From Lepidonotus clava (taxonomy: Eukaryota; Annelida; Polychaeta; Phyllodocida; Polynoidae), in contig OW387145.1 of NCBI GenBank assembly GCA_936440205.1, positions 13,081,396-13,145,395 on the forward strand: a DNA stretch of 64,000 nucleotides, given 5' to 3'. Position 1 is the stretch's first letter. The number at the start of each line of letters is the position of its first letter. Shown here in pieces: positions 39,901 to 45,921 of the stretch. Position numbers and translations under genes: made by a program. A model generated the notes under the pieces. It did not search any database and was not told the DNA's origin. It saw only the letters and a program-made list of their open reading frames with translations.

Positions 39901-41786
39901 ATTTAGGGGCCTTCCATTAAGTACGTACGCACCAAGGGGGGGGGGGTCTGAAAATTTTAGAATTTTGCGAACGTTCCTATACAAATCAAATGCGTATTTT
40001 AGCCTGAGGGGGGGTTGGGGTCTAGAACTTTTGAAATTTACGTACGTACTAAATGGAAGGCCCCAATACTGTGTTTCAGATTGAGGGCTGCCTAACCCTA
40101 AGTTCCGTCACCTGTGAACCGCATATAAGCTATGACTTATTTTGGTTAGTTTATTTCTGCTGTCTTTCAGAGCGGTGGTTGTCTTATCTCTGGAGCGTGC
40201 CGTCGGCCCCTGTTCCGACACATCAGCGATAGTTGTTTCTACTGTGACCCAAGCCAGAACCCCGAGGGCTGGTCGAGGAGGACAGGTAGGGCAATTGATC
40301 AATGACATTCAATATGCATATATCCTAATTATGAATACAAATGTAGCTCTTACAAACACAACTGATTATTGTGTTTCAATCTCTGATGTATTTTTCTAAA
40401 ACATAAAACTGTTAAGGAAGGTTTCTTGTGCCATAGTCCCAGTAATATCATTGCTGTTATAGTACCCCACTCATGATTATCAAACAGCTAAATACCCAAT
40501 TAATAACGTTGTCTATTGTTAAAAATGACAATCATGTATGTATGGTCTGTGAGCTAATGATCAATTTCTAGATTTTGAATCTAATGTATGAATATTAGTA
40601 ATTGAGATGGGAAAGTGTCTTAAATTTCAGAAATAGGTCGTTGTTATTGCTTCATCAAATCTCGAAAACCAAGTTGCGAAAAATCTAATAAAAATGTGTC
40701 CCTTCTTAAGAAACAACTTGGATCTAATTAGATAAAAGATGGAGACACGCTTCCCTGCACAAGAGTCGGGAACCAAGGACACCGTGTGTAGTTTAGTTGG
40801 TTACAGCTGCAGGTGGCCATATGAACTGGAAGACTACGTGTAAAATGCGATGTTGAAATAAAACGTATAAAAATAAATATGGAAAAAAGCTCAAAGTGGA
40901 GTTAAATTGTGCTTTTACCTTGCAGACCCCGACTGCCGTCCCACGCTGCCGCCCCCGCGCCCGACCCCGATATCGACATCCCGAGTGCCCTTCAGTACCT
41001 TCCTGATCCTGGTCATCGTGAGCGTGGTGGTCGTCATCATACTGATCACCATCTGCTGCTGCTGCTGCTTCAGGGCCAGCGTCCTCATGAACAGAGGCGG
41101 CGAGGAGAACGAAAGTGTGGAAGTCTAGTAAGTGGTTACTGCAAAATGATAAGGCAGTGGCGGATTTAGAAGCCCCCCCCCCCCCAAATGTGCTGTCTGG
41201 ATGTGCTCGAGAAATCGGGGTGAACAGGATTCGGGGACCTCAAGTTATTTCTGGGTCCTGAAGATTTTCGTGGCCAGTCAGTGTCTTCATGTGATGGGGC
41301 TTGAGGGGGTTTACTCCAAAAGATTTAAAATGGTTGTCAGGGGGTTGACCTGTAAGGTATTACAGTTACTTACTGTCAAAGAGTTGTGATTGAGGTACTG
41401 CGCAGGTTCGTGGGAAAGGTGTATTGTGATGATATTTAATGGAAGACTTTTTTTTATGAACTGGGATGTGTTTAAATTGACACGAAGGCAAACCTTTTTT
41501 TACTTGACTTTGTTGGGGGTTGTTTGAAAGCTGGTCAGGGGTATCTATAGTCTCGGTTTGGAAGGAGGATAGGTTTAGCTACTTCTCACTCGTTTTATGT
41601 ACAACTTTAAGAACTAAGTTGTAGGGTGGTTACTTACAGCTAATATTCGGTGTAGTGAACTTACATTGGTGTTGTTTACTTTACAGCGACAGCGTGGCGG
41701 GCAGTGACCAAGGCATATACTCCTACACACCGAGAAAGTGGAGCGTCTACGGCATGAGGGACCGAATTTTTAATTTCAACCAATGA
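69..41786 (+). CDS. VWDE-like trefoil/mucin/VWD/EGF membrane protein (3' 30 exons, start outside window)
   Basis: I assembled 30 exons with GT-AG borders and matching phases: 69-284, 7630-7744, 10246-10374, 11088-11114, 11783-11932, 12978-13046, 13794-13844, 14178-14228, 15556-15597, 15957-15995, 17068-17106, 18712-18744, 21440-21663, 22420-22515, 22924-23134, 23790-23965, 24970-25073, 25390-25453, 26248-26478, 27557-27677, 28218-28305, 28823-28962, 29511-29599, 35480-35626, 37678-37861, 38431-38615, 39598-39813, 40171-40285, 40926-41127, 41687-41786. They total 3654 nt, 1217 codons plus stop. The order is IPT-like/Cys module, two trefoils, Thr/Pro stalk, Cys-rich region, VWD, C8-like, EGF-like, IPT-like/Cys module, TM helix, tail. 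The VWD to Cys-module block resembles VWDE. Trefoils and the mucin stalk suggest a surface or mucus role, which is inference. The signal peptide must lie upstream. Joins are by eye, without transcript support. Confidence 0.75.
300..360. repeat. (TA)n microsatellite
   Basis: About 60 bp of pure TA repeat lies 15 bp downstream of the exon 1 donor. Confidence 0.95.
1141..1825. mobile_element. Short non-autonomous TIR transposon, CCGTAAGCCC family
   Basis: Ends are CAGGGGCTCGTTGCATATC and its near-inverse ending GATATGCAACGTGCCCC. Inside, both halves carry many copies of CCGTAAGCCC or its complement GGGCTTACGG, a pattern expected for subterminal transposase binding sites. Its left part (1141-1345) repeats at 1825-2034 and its right part (1567-1825) repeats at 6850-7105. 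It abuts the next element head to tail with no spacer. No transposase ORF is seen; the superfamily is unassigned. Confidence 0.7.
2218..3168 (-). CDS. Tyrosine recombinase ORF of the DIRS/Ngaro-like element
   Basis: This ORF shows the fold signatures of the DIRS/Ngaro recombinase: an N-terminal SAM-like part ([28 protein letters not shown]), the first catalytic-box region ([10 protein letters not shown]) and the HSFRR box. The enzyme would integrate a circular DNA intermediate in place of a DDE integrase. The element is treated as a fossil, with one break overall. Confidence 0.75.
   Translation of the reverse strand: MTYLCKPDLKTSILIMPICLQIPESDHPLHHQMMVSYHAALTTGTQKNRSRQASHFVRFCLENQFPYLTISVTQACLYLQHLANTMLSPTTCRNYVSGIKSWLDMHGGDSSPFSSKEAGAVLRGAARLSTHITTPAPPLTPNDVKIICCYLDRAGPQGLVLKSATLISYFTFLRRSNIVAPSVNSWGGAHTLRRCDILDRPHGLTVVVRSSKTISKPSQQVALIVNTIQGSPFCPVSAWRRYRDRVPAPPGAPAFLLPDGRPLTAAPLILAIRAALTRAGVPYAAQVSMHSFRRGEGQQRTNCNHPPSLQGSDYIC
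3152..5182 (-). CDS. Reverse transcriptase/RNase H ORF of the DIRS/Ngaro-like element
   Basis: A 676-aa ORF has RT motifs in order: [24 protein letters not shown], the catalytic FTLAYVDDF, and VEWLGFHVD. An RNase H-like domain follows ([40 protein letters not shown]). This RT type, with an acidic YVDD centre and LADSLSR ending, is characteristic of DIRS/Ngaro elements. The N-terminal 130 residues are an acidic linker. It overlaps the start of the recombinase ORF by 17 nt. Confidence 0.85.
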   Translation of the reverse strand: MPPIHTTDNNANVHTLQCAYEPELPMDYDLSYRTIAETDNAPNHTPDHSSSTDSCWHDFLHTKNEDEPTDLQTSQATGKDTTPGATKQRSSDDPTPLICGPYEYKPTLDKIWPLTNDQAWKPHDKFKKVYDVARTFGLPNYLGARITIPSGLHLEAWEANLRDYHDREVCTFLRYGWPSNYTAEQPPVPTDTNHSSATRHLGDVDKFLQKEMNLGAMLGPFSSPPFIPWTQTSPLMTRPKRGSTDRRVIVDLSYPKGRSVNDGIAPNLFQGQFREYTLPSIGDLLEKIKLEGAGSYVWKADLSRAYRQLRVDPLEVPLLAIKHRNEYFLDLCPSFGCRFSSSACQRTINSVVYMMGKKGFFTLAYVDDFCGVEKSFKSACDSYSAFEQLTSDLGLALAADKCAYPATQVEWLGFHVDTVAMEVTIPKDKLNDILAECDHWLELSTASKRKVQSLAGKLVHLSKCVTPGRKFLGRILDALRTTPDEGYVAIGKEFKSDIRWFKRYAERSNGKALIDPPREELYYECDSCLEGGGGHSATYYYSVCYDQQHTASFTHISQLEAVNVLIAYRTLVPEISAGKRIVIFTDNSASKYALMTGRTKDPILGACARELWAEAARRDHVIEIRHKPGKELILADSLSRYHTSHTMRAKADGIVTRLGLIEMQAVMKNEIFDISL
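5188..6384 (-). CDS. gag-like ORF of the DIRS/Ngaro-like element
   Basis: A 398-aa ORF begins with [14 protein letters not shown] and has an Ala/Pro/Thr-rich low-complexity middle. Its C-terminus is Cys/His rich ([22 protein letters not shown]), as seen in DIRS-group gag proteins. It would act as the nucleic-acid-binding structural protein. It ends 6 nt before the next ORF begins. As part of a mobile element, host function is not implied. Confidence 0.7.
   Translation of the reverse strand: MSRKSASTKDIEVISADEAQQDPQTPAVGKVKRNTVASNTALIDSMKESFESRFDRLEKIISTAFPAGGLTVQAGSSTMTADDQQNGTATVPLNNNEVDATGDPAPGKDATRDKARQNRLNPYTRPTAPAATAAASQPTATPVLAAPNPGLQPFLQPAAGRELYAPTTGSTDADIDEQVKNILESTATQLASKGKKGIYAHKYVFKGPKKEKTGLGELSIAEYCWGMFRIIEDTKTPQDIKSYIVNHIDEVLEDARDFPWQNVRRWSEEIFSHIAENRIRGGWANEQRIQMLRISLSRVTTPSANNSASGGSTKPQAVGSRQPGQSSDMKGGPPCKEYNSGNCTLPGGHMVDNVRRTHICSYCLIQLSSVHTHAEKDCRIKARNAEGQSKKQTSVFHK
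7630..7744 (+). CDS. VWDE-like gene exon 2: Cys-rich CFVDDTCYR module
   Basis: This exon is bounded by gtttcag and gtaggg and encodes about 38 residues with the pattern [19 protein letters not shown]. It is 115 nt, phase 0 to 1, identical in length and phase to exon 28 (40171-40285). The pattern of two Cys, NP and a Trp-Cys pair resembles the short Cys module that follows the IPT-like domain in VWDE. It directly precedes the first trefoil exon. Confidence 0.7.
8049..8344. repeat. (GT)n compound microsatellite
   Basis: Nearly 300 bp of GT repeat, interrupted by a GTGA block and a CATGTGCA patch. It produces long spurious Val/Cys or Thr/His ORFs in several frames, which I ignored. The stretch could adopt Z-DNA. 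Confidence 0.95.
9729..9759. repeat. Poly-T tract
   Basis: About 30 consecutive T in intron 2. The surrounding intron (7745-10245) otherwise shows no gene. Confidence 0.85.
10083..10124. repeat. (TA)n microsatellite
   Basis: A TA run lies in the intron about 120 bp upstream of the first trefoil exon. Confidence 0.9.
10246..10374 (+). CDS. VWDE-like gene exon 3: trefoil (P-type) domain 1
   Basis: One symmetric phase 1-1 exon of 129 nt encodes a complete trefoil domain. The reading is [16 protein letters not shown], then the TTC spacing, then ADCCFD and PFCFF. The six-cysteine pattern, with adjacent Cys-Cys and the preceding Arg and Gly, fits the P-type family. Trefoils are typical of secreted or surface mucosal proteins and may bind glycans. 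A trefoil confined to its own symmetric exon is readily duplicated or shuffled. Confidence 0.9.
11088..11114 (+). CDS. VWDE-like gene exon 4: 27-nt micro-exon linker
   Basis: A 27-nt phase 1-1 exon lies between tttccag and gtaagtat and adds nine residues (LSVAASDLA in context) between the two trefoil exons. Both splice sites are strong and the length keeps frame, but so short an exon may be alternative or skipped. Transcript evidence would settle it. Confidence 0.5.
11289..11758. mobile_element. MITE with TIR TAATAGACCTGTCCACTTTG, copy 1
   Basis: A 470-bp element has ends AATAGACCTGTCCACTTTG and AAGTGGGCAGGTCTATTA. A second, inverted copy is at 34081-34556 with similar sequence over its length. 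There is no ORF of note. It ends about 25 bp before the acceptor of the second trefoil exon. Confidence 0.85.
11783..11932 (+). CDS. VWDE-like gene exon 5: trefoil (P-type) domain 2
   Basis: A phase 1-1 exon of 150 nt encodes a second trefoil: [35 protein letters not shown]. Cys spacing and the EGCC pair fit the family. The third loop is a little long (DDPNDSSVP). The acceptor lies about 25 bp beyond the end of a 470-bp TIR transposon (11289-11758), so much of the acceptor-side intron is transposon sequence. Confidence 0.9.
12978..18744 (+). CDS. VWDE-like gene exons 6-12: Thr/Pro mucin-like stalk
   Basis: Seven tiny phase 1-1 exons (12978-13046, 13794-13844, 14178-14228, 15556-15597, 15957-15995, 17068-17106, 18712-18744; 69, 51, 51, 42, 39, 39 and 33 nt) encode runs such as [42 protein letters not shown] and [10 protein letters not shown]. 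This is about 108 residues of Thr/Pro repeat, expected to be heavily O-glycosylated and extended, holding the trefoils away from the VWD part. Exons 7/8 and 10/11 are recent duplicates together with their flanking introns. Each exon can be skipped without changing frame, so stalk length could vary by splicing. Confidence 0.75.
13708..14250 (+). repeat. Tandem duplication of a stalk exon with flanks
   Basis: About 155 bp at 13708-13866 (TTTCATGCGATT...exon 7...GGTGACAGTTTTTTAAACAT) repeats at 14095-14250 around exon 8 with only scattered differences. It duplicates one Thr-rich exon together with its splice sites. Confidence 0.8.
14386..14715. mobile_element. MITE with TIR GGGCATTCCATAAAA..TTGGCGATAAT
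   Basis: A 330-bp AT-rich element with inverted ends: GGCATTCCATAAAAATTTGG at the left and the matching CCAATTTTTTATGGAATGC at the right. TATCGCC/GGCGATA motifs repeat inside. It lies in the intron between exons 8 and 9. Confidence 0.75.
15690..17180 (+). repeat. Segmental duplication around stalk exons 10 and 11, second copy interrupted
   Basis: The block 15693-16055 reappears as 16263-16358 plus 16900-17160. Each copy contains one 39-nt exon ([13 protein letters not shown]). The second copy is split by about 540 bp (16359-16899), which itself contains a two-copy, roughly 80-bp repeat starting GCACATCAGCCARTCAGATT. Similarity is high, so the duplication is recent. Confidence 0.75.
17426..17620. 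mobile_element. MITE with TIR GTACCCACTAG
   Basis: A 195-bp element has ends CCCGTACCCACTAGA and CCTAGTGGGTATGG. Just inside the left end is a strong hairpin (CCTTAAGAATC, loop GGCT, GATTCTTAAGG). Confidence 0.7.
18928..18988. repeat. (TA)n-rich microsatellite
   Basis: TATATA/TGTATA tract downstream of stalk exon 12. Confidence 0.9.
19994..20029 (+). pseudogene. Decayed mucin-stalk exon
   Basis: A 36-nt stretch sits between cag and gtatct and reads Thr-rich in the phase used by the stalk exons (ATATITT in context), with a length divisible by three. It then contains an in-frame TAG. It looks like a former phase 1-1 stalk exon that no longer codes. I left it out of the gene model. A chance match is possible because the sequence is short. 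Confidence 0.45.
21440..23134 (+). CDS. VWDE-like gene exons 13-15: beta-rich, Cys-bearing extracellular region
   Basis: Exons 21440-21663, 22420-22515 and 22924-23134 encode about 177 residues. The first ([33 protein letters not shown]) looks Ig-like, and [11 protein letters not shown] in the next exon supplies the partner cysteines. The third holds [12 protein letters not shown] and RSCGAS. In VWDE relatives a comparable Cys-bearing beta region precedes the VWD domain. I cannot name a Pfam-style domain with certainty. GC content is far above the surrounding introns, supporting real coding sequence. Confidence 0.7.
23574..23735. mobile_element. Palindromic MITE GGGCCTTCCATTAAGTA, degraded copy
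   Basis: The left end GGGCCTTCCATTAAGTATGC and the poly-G centre match the copies at 39906 and 55338. The right inverted end is poorly preserved, so this is the oldest of the three. Confidence 0.6.
23790..25073 (+). CDS. VWDE-like gene exons 16-17: pre-VWD region and VWD entry
   Basis: Exon 23790-23965 encodes [27 protein letters not shown] and a beta strand ending in [11 protein letters not shown]. Exon 24970-25073 continues with VTLNEAGG, an acidic Ser-rich linker, and [15 protein letters not shown], which matches the opening of VWD domains (usually DPH.xTFDG). The gene's usual DPH is replaced by GYPFF, but STLDG is kept. Phases run 1 to 0 to 2 without conflict. Confidence 0.7.
25390..28962 (+). 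CDS. VWDE-like gene exons 18-22: VWD domain core and following Cys knot
   Basis: Exons 25390-25453, 26248-26478, 27557-27677, 28218-28305 and 28823-28962 encode [40 protein letters not shown], an acidic patch (GDDDDDK), beta strands with GGKLNIYTG, then SLCGQYLGP. The last corresponds to the GLCG motif of VWD domains, followed by NDIYSG and [12 protein letters not shown]. This is the VWD fold that names the VWDE family. Exon 19 starts immediately after a minisatellite that contains its acceptor. Calcium or adhesive function is not demonstrable here. Confidence 0.72.
25690..26247 (+). repeat. About nine-copy, roughly 63-bp minisatellite ending at an exon
   Basis: Units of about 63 bp read TACTGATCCGTCAAATTTGG, then CATAACGCTGTTTTATGAC, then TTCCGCCCACACAGTTTCATG. 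Most units contain a CCCACACAG acceptor-like site, and the last one is the real acceptor of exon 19 (exon from 26248). The exon's first codons (TTTCACGTTAAG) come from the repeat unit's TTTCATG continuation. Confidence 0.85.
26503..26719. mobile_element. MITE with TIR TCAGGCCYGTAKCCAG, copy 1
   Basis: A 217-bp element has ends TCAGGCCCGTAGCCAGC and CCTGGATACAGGCCTGA around G-rich and C-rich tracts. It lies 25 bp downstream of the exon 19 donor. A larger relative is at 51863-52522. Confidence 0.75.
26930..27262. repeat. Dispersed repeat, shared with 36220-36510
   Basis: Shared blocks include AATACATTTTGAATG, CTCAGATGCAATA, TATCACTTGCTGCA and TTAGAGATTTGGTACCTG. A partial relative is near 38795-38860. 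No ends or coding potential were recognised. Confidence 0.6.
29511..35626 (+). CDS. VWDE-like gene exons 23-24: C8-like region, first half
   Basis: Exon 29511-29599 ([19 protein letters not shown]) and exon 35480-35626 ([35 protein letters not shown]) precede exon 25. The spaced cysteines and [10 protein letters not shown] followed by TDDATA resemble the C8-like segment that follows VWD domains (CvlDv.lTdD). The 5.9-kb intron between the two exons is transposon-rich. Confidence 0.65.
30321..32445. mobile_element. TIR element of about 2.1 kb with long imperfect inverted ends
   Basis: The left end begins TCACTAGTCAACGTGTTG and the right end is TACGTTGACTAGTGGA. Inside both, ATGCGTTGAC and GCACCGnnGAA recur in inverted order, giving inverted ends of roughly 150 bp. 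There is no transposase ORF. A smaller MITE is nested inside at 31770-32222. Confidence 0.6.
31770..32222. mobile_element. Nested MITE with TIR around ATTGACATTCC
   Basis: The left side CCATTCGCCGAATTGACATT and right side GGAATGTCAATGGGGTGAAT are inverted, and similarity continues inward (GGAGAGCA.../...TGCTCTCC). It is an AT-rich core of about 450 bp. Confidence 0.65.
32620..33355 (-). mobile_element. LINE (non-LTR retrotransposon) relic, 3' part of RT
   Basis: On the minus strand from 33340 the reading begins YADKTNINA, corresponding to the RT active site YADDTNL with the second Asp replaced by Lys. It continues [25 protein letters not shown] and, nearer 32800, [17 protein letters not shown], the usual LINE C-terminal motif. 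The longest intact piece is 81 aa (32994-33239). The copy is 5'-truncated, interrupted and inactive. Confidence 0.75.
33958..34768. mobile_element. MITE with TIR CCTACCACGGATA, split by another MITE
   Basis: Ends are CCTACCACGGATAGCC and GGCTATCCGTGGTA. The 476-bp AATAGACCTGTCC element sits in the middle, so the original was about 335 bp. A second copy of the outer family is at 56594-56974. Confidence 0.75.
34081..34556. mobile_element. MITE with TIR TAATAGACCTGTCCACTTTG, copy 2 (inverted)
   Basis: It is the reverse complement of the element at 11289-11758 over its length, with ends TAATAGACCTGTCCACTTTG and CAAAGTGGACAGGTCTA. It is inserted into a TACCACGGATA MITE. Confidence 0.85.
36220..36510. 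repeat. Dispersed repeat, second copy
   Basis: It matches 26930-27262 in several blocks and directly abuts the outer repeat copy that begins near 36520. Confidence 0.6.
36520..37012. mobile_element. Solo copy of the outer repeat seen in intron 1
   Basis: A continuous copy of the family split at 722-7205. It shows the empty state of the insertion site (TAGCCCTCTGGTATTAGGAG), which is how the nested insertion can be recognised. Confidence 0.7.
37678..38615 (+). CDS. VWDE-like gene exons 25-26: C8-like end and EGF-like domain
   Basis: Exon 37678-37861 encodes [20 protein letters not shown] and then [16 protein letters not shown]. Exon 38431-38615 completes an EGF-like repeat with [14 protein letters not shown]. 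The C.C..GY.G.DC ending is diagnostic. After it comes [19 protein letters not shown], the start of the second IPT-like domain. Human VWDE carries many EGF repeats; only one is seen here. Confidence 0.75.
39598..40285 (+). CDS. VWDE-like gene exons 27-28: second IPT-like/Cys module
   Basis: Exon 39598-39813 (216 nt) encodes [25 protein letters not shown] and DPNCFTC. Exon 40171-40285 (115 nt) encodes [27 protein letters not shown]. The pair repeats the architecture and exact exon sizes and phases of exons 1-2. In VWDE the equivalent IPT-like strand set and the C.I.G.C...C..C.P....W signature follow the EGF segment. Confidence 0.75.
39906..40064. mobile_element. Palindromic MITE GGGGCCTTCCATTAAGTACG, copy 2
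   Basis: A 159-bp element has inverted ends GGGGCCTTCCATTAAGTACG and CGTACTAAATGGAAGGCCCC, with oppositely placed poly-G tracts. It lies in the intron between exons 27 and 28. Confidence 0.85.
40926..41786 (+). CDS. VWDE-like gene exons 29-30: Pro-rich stem, TM helix, cytoplasmic tail
   Basis: Exon 40926-41127 encodes a Pro-rich stem ([12 protein letters not shown]), a hydrophobic helix ([18 protein letters not shown]) and a juxtamembrane run of five Cys likely to be palmitoylated. Exon 41687-41786 completes a tail with several tyrosines (YDSVAG, IYSYTP, SVYGM) and stops at TGA (41784-41786). The orientation is type I: extracellular domains N-terminal, short tail inside. YxxM- or YxxPhi-like tyrosines could serve sorting or signalling, but that is speculative. 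Confidence 0.8.
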
Positions 41787-44700
41787 AGCGGCTGGAGAAG
41801 ATCCTTAAATTTACTTTGAAAAAGTTTGAGATGTAATATATTCCTGCAAAAAGATGTTAAAAGGGGAAAAGGTTTAGTGAAGTTTTAGAAATTTGAGTAT
41901 TAACTGACAGTGCGTAAGGGTAATGAGAAGCTTTGAAGTTGACAATTTGATTATTTTGGTGCAGACAGGCGGAAAGTAAATCAAATTTGATACATTGCAA
42001 CCATCAGTTTGTTGAATAGGGGTTCACCGAAACGTGATTACTTGTGAAACTTTAAGGGAGATATCTCAAACTTCTTTTCAGGAACAATTACACGGTGATC
42101 GCTCTCATCTCAATTAGGACATGGAAAGATATGGATTTTTGTATTTTCATCACGTTAGTTTTATATTTGTAATGTAAGAGGTTTTGGGGCAGAGGAGGAG
42201 GATTCAATTCTGTACCTCTGAACGTAAAACTTCTAGTAGACCAATGAGGAGAAAAGGAAATTATGAACGGATAACTTGCCAGAACTAAGATTGAAATAGT
42301 CCCTTCTATACTATACATAAACTCTTGGAAATACACAGATATATTACGATTTGACAGTGTTTAGAATCAACTTTAAGCGTCACTAGAAGGGCGAAAATCG
42401 AATTTATAAGAATTATAAAGTGTTGTTCTTTTAATTGGATATTTGAAGTATAATAACGATGTTGCAATAGTTATTGATTATGTTTTTTTTTAAATCTATT
42501 AAACTTCTGGAAGATCATGTTAGCCCGAACAGTGTCCCCTCAAACCCTTAGAAACTGCTCATGATGGGATGCCGCCATAGTGGGAAGGTGCGGTCGAAGA
42601 AATGTGCAAGCGTATTAATTATCACGAGACTAGCTTTTAAAATAGTACTCAAGTTTTGCATTAAAATGTTTGCAATTTTACTTATACTATCATAACAATG
42701 TCATTTTGGCATTTAAATTGCATTTACTCTTTCTTTTTTTTTTTTTTTTTTTTGCATTATCATCTAGATAAGAAATGTGCAAAAAATGTTAAGGGCGAAA
42801 AGAGATACATGGTCTCTTAGGAATTTGAGGTAGGACTTTGAAGATCATTCAAGAGAAAAAACCGTACACTCTAAACTGGACATTCTAAAGTCTAAAGTCA
42901 AGATGACTGGATGATTTAACAACGGACTATGGCTTTATAATGTTTTATTATGAAAATCGGTTCTGGCAACATCAGTTTTGCAACCCAAATACTTAATATT
43001 CTTTATAATAAGTAAAACATTTATTTCGTTAGCAGTTATGGTCTGCAATCCGATAAGAGCACGGAGAAAATGGGCAAAAACATGTGTTTTTTTAACAAAC
43101 TTATGAAACAATAATATTCTAAAGACTAAATTATCTAATAAAATAATTATTACATCTAATAAGTTCTCCTTAAAGGCATCGGTATTTGCCACGGTAAAAG
43201 AAGATTCTCGACAAGATACTATATATAGCTATTGTAATTGGTGGGGGATATCGTAAGTACTTTCTGTGATTTATGTCAAATAGTCTGCTGAATAAGAACA
43301 AATAAAACACACAAAAATAAGATAATGCTATAAAGAACCTAAAAATATTCGAGTATAATATTAAACTATATGTACATAACTTGAGTATCTTGAAAACTGG
43401 AAAGCTATAAATTGTCCTTCAGGATATTAATTCTATGATCTTACAAGATCAAATTTTATAGTATAAAGTTATTTTTTCCCAATAATTGTTATTCTACAAT
43501 GATATTCAGCCCCATGCTATAACACAATACACCGAATTGCTATTACAAGAACTACATAACGCTTTACAAAGACTAGTTCGCATTAACTACGGTGATTATT
43601 TGCTATACTGAGGGAAGGAGGAGTGTCTTATTAACAGAAGACTTTATTGTAATAATTGATGGTGTTGTATACAACGAACTGCTGTTAGATCTTAATGTCT
43701 TTCAATGTAAGTCTTTCTGATTCTCCCGAAATCCAACGCTATAACATACTGCTATGAATGTTAGTCAATAGTTTCCTATAATATTGATACTTTATATTTG
43801 GAATTATAATGTACGTGGCCTCGGGTATTTTAGTTATGGTCATTTCGTGCCGATCAAATAATAAAACATGAGCTCACATTGTGGCCATTGTCAATAGACC
43901 ATAGCAATTTGGAGTGGTTAATTGAATAAAAACTTAACTAAAAACATGAATATTAGATGCAGGATTTGTACCGTACTTTGAACATGAACATGATAGATTG
44001 TCCTTTAAACATTAATTGAGACTAAATATCTTACCAGAACTCACCGTAAGCATACATAATATTAGATCTTTATTTTTTCAATTAACATCTTATATTCCTG
44101 TGAATATTTATCATGTCTTATAATGTAAGTTTTGATAATAAACGTTCTGTGAATGCTTAACGATATGCTGAATTCACTTTCTGTTTACGTTACATGTACA
44201 TTCTTTGAACAGATCTTAATGTGTGGTTGTTTATGTTGAGCATGCCACACGTCCCGTATAACGAATATAAATTTTATTTTACTGAACATGCCACTATGAT
44301 TCCAAATAAAATGTTGAAAGTGAGTGCGGACACTATACACCAGGAAGAAGGGCGGATGAAATGATGGGATTGAAAACAAAGGTAAAAAAATGATTGTTTA
44401 CTTCTATTTTTGTTGTATTATGGATTTCTAAATTAAAATTGCTTTAACGATTATGAAACCTTAAAGGGCATCAAAAACATTGTTTCCGAGAAAAACGGGT
44501 CTCAAAATCCTGTTTTAGGCCCTGGTGATTTTGCCATAATGTAAATTGAAAAAAATATTAATTTCTTTCACTAGCTTCAACAAAATATCATCACCCACCA
44601 AAACATCAAAGAACAACTATGACTCATTCACAGACATGAACATGTTCTGACTTGGATGGTCAGTCCATGCCTAAGTTTAGCCATTCTAGTTTTTACACTA

Positions 44701-45665
44701 AGAGACAGGGCTAAAGTAATTACTCTTTGTCAAAGGTGAAGAGCAAGGGAGGGGTCTGGTGACGTGTATTTTTCCATTTGTGTAATTATAAAGTGCTGTA
44801 CGAGTAGCACTCAGGCAAAGCACTGTTAGTTGTTGTGAGTTAAACATCCTGGAAAGGTTGGTACTAGAAGCTTGTTCCTGGAGCTGGAATTGAAGCTGAT
44901 AGACTGAGTAGTTTGGCTGGAGCCTTGGCTGAGTGTAGTTGAGTGGATCCTACCCTTTGGAACTGTTCATTGTCAGATTGTCATTATGAGTTCTTGTCAA
45001 GAGTACACACATACACTGGATACAATAAAAGAACATCCTTTCACGCAAGTGTTATGTCTTTCATAATACTGAACTATTATTATGCATAAGACGACTGCAG
45101 TTTGAAGAGGTAAACTGCGAATAGGAGCTAGCTAATATCCTGGGCAATCATAGGCCTATGACTTTAACAAAAGTCTAACTATACCGGATATTTAACCTAC
45201 TATAGTTCAAAAGTGTGCTCTTTTTTTTACATGCCAGAGCAATTAACGTTTTGACATTACGTATACAATTGATAAAAAAAAATGTCAGTCCAGAATTCCT
45301 CTTTGATTATAAAACTTCTCAGGTATGTTAAAACCTCCTTCCTGAGGCAAACGTATCTCAACATTTTGATGAAGGTCCTAGATGGGTGTTTCTAAAGATA
45401 AAACATCACAACAAACGATAAACATGTAATTATAGACTTTATATATGCAAAGGTGTTTCATCCTTTTTGGCCTTTAGCAAAAACCTTACCCAGGGGCAGC
45501 TCCTGAAGGTGATGACATCCCCACTGCCCCTTTGGTGAAATCTGAATTTAAACATACATTGACCTATGACATTGGAATTGGTATTGAATATAATAGACAT
45601 ACTATAATAACCTACGGTATATGAAATACAAAACTAAGGAATTTGTATTGGATATATACAATAAT
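41787..45665. other. 3' flank of VWDE-like gene, no gene recognised
   Basis: AT-rich sequence with several AATAAA motifs (for example near 43300, 44130 and 44303), any of which could end the transcript. I see no credible ORF. At 44757-45045 a stretch has LTR-like layout (purine tract, TATAAAG near 44790, AATAAA near 45024), but its ends cannot be defined. Confidence 0.5.
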
Positions 45666-45820
45666 CAGGGGCAAATCCAGGGGGGCGGACGGGCCTTCCC
45701 CCCCCCCTCCTCCCCTCCCCTGTGCATTGATGTTTGTGCGTGTGTGTGTGTGTGGGGGGGGGTCCCCCTCTAGATTGATGTTTGTGGGCCATCCACTAGC
45801 AATTTCTGGATCGGCCCCTG
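45666..45820. mobile_element. MITE with TIR CAGGGGCAAATCCAGG
   Basis: A 155-bp element has ends CAGGGGCAAATCCAGG and TCTGGATCGGCCCCTG. ATAAT lies on both sides as a likely target duplication. Its core is a C-tract plus a GT-tract. Confidence 0.75.
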
Positions 45821-45921
45821 ATAATAACCTAGGAAATACAAAACTTTTGCATAACAGAGAAATGTATTTTATCGTAAAAAACATTAGGTCTACATAAGAT
45901 CATATTTACTTTCTATTTCCC

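Noticed and set aside
44757-45045. Possible solo LTR
   Set aside because: A purine tract, TATAAAG and AATAAA are suggestive, but no defined ends, target duplication or second copy could be found.
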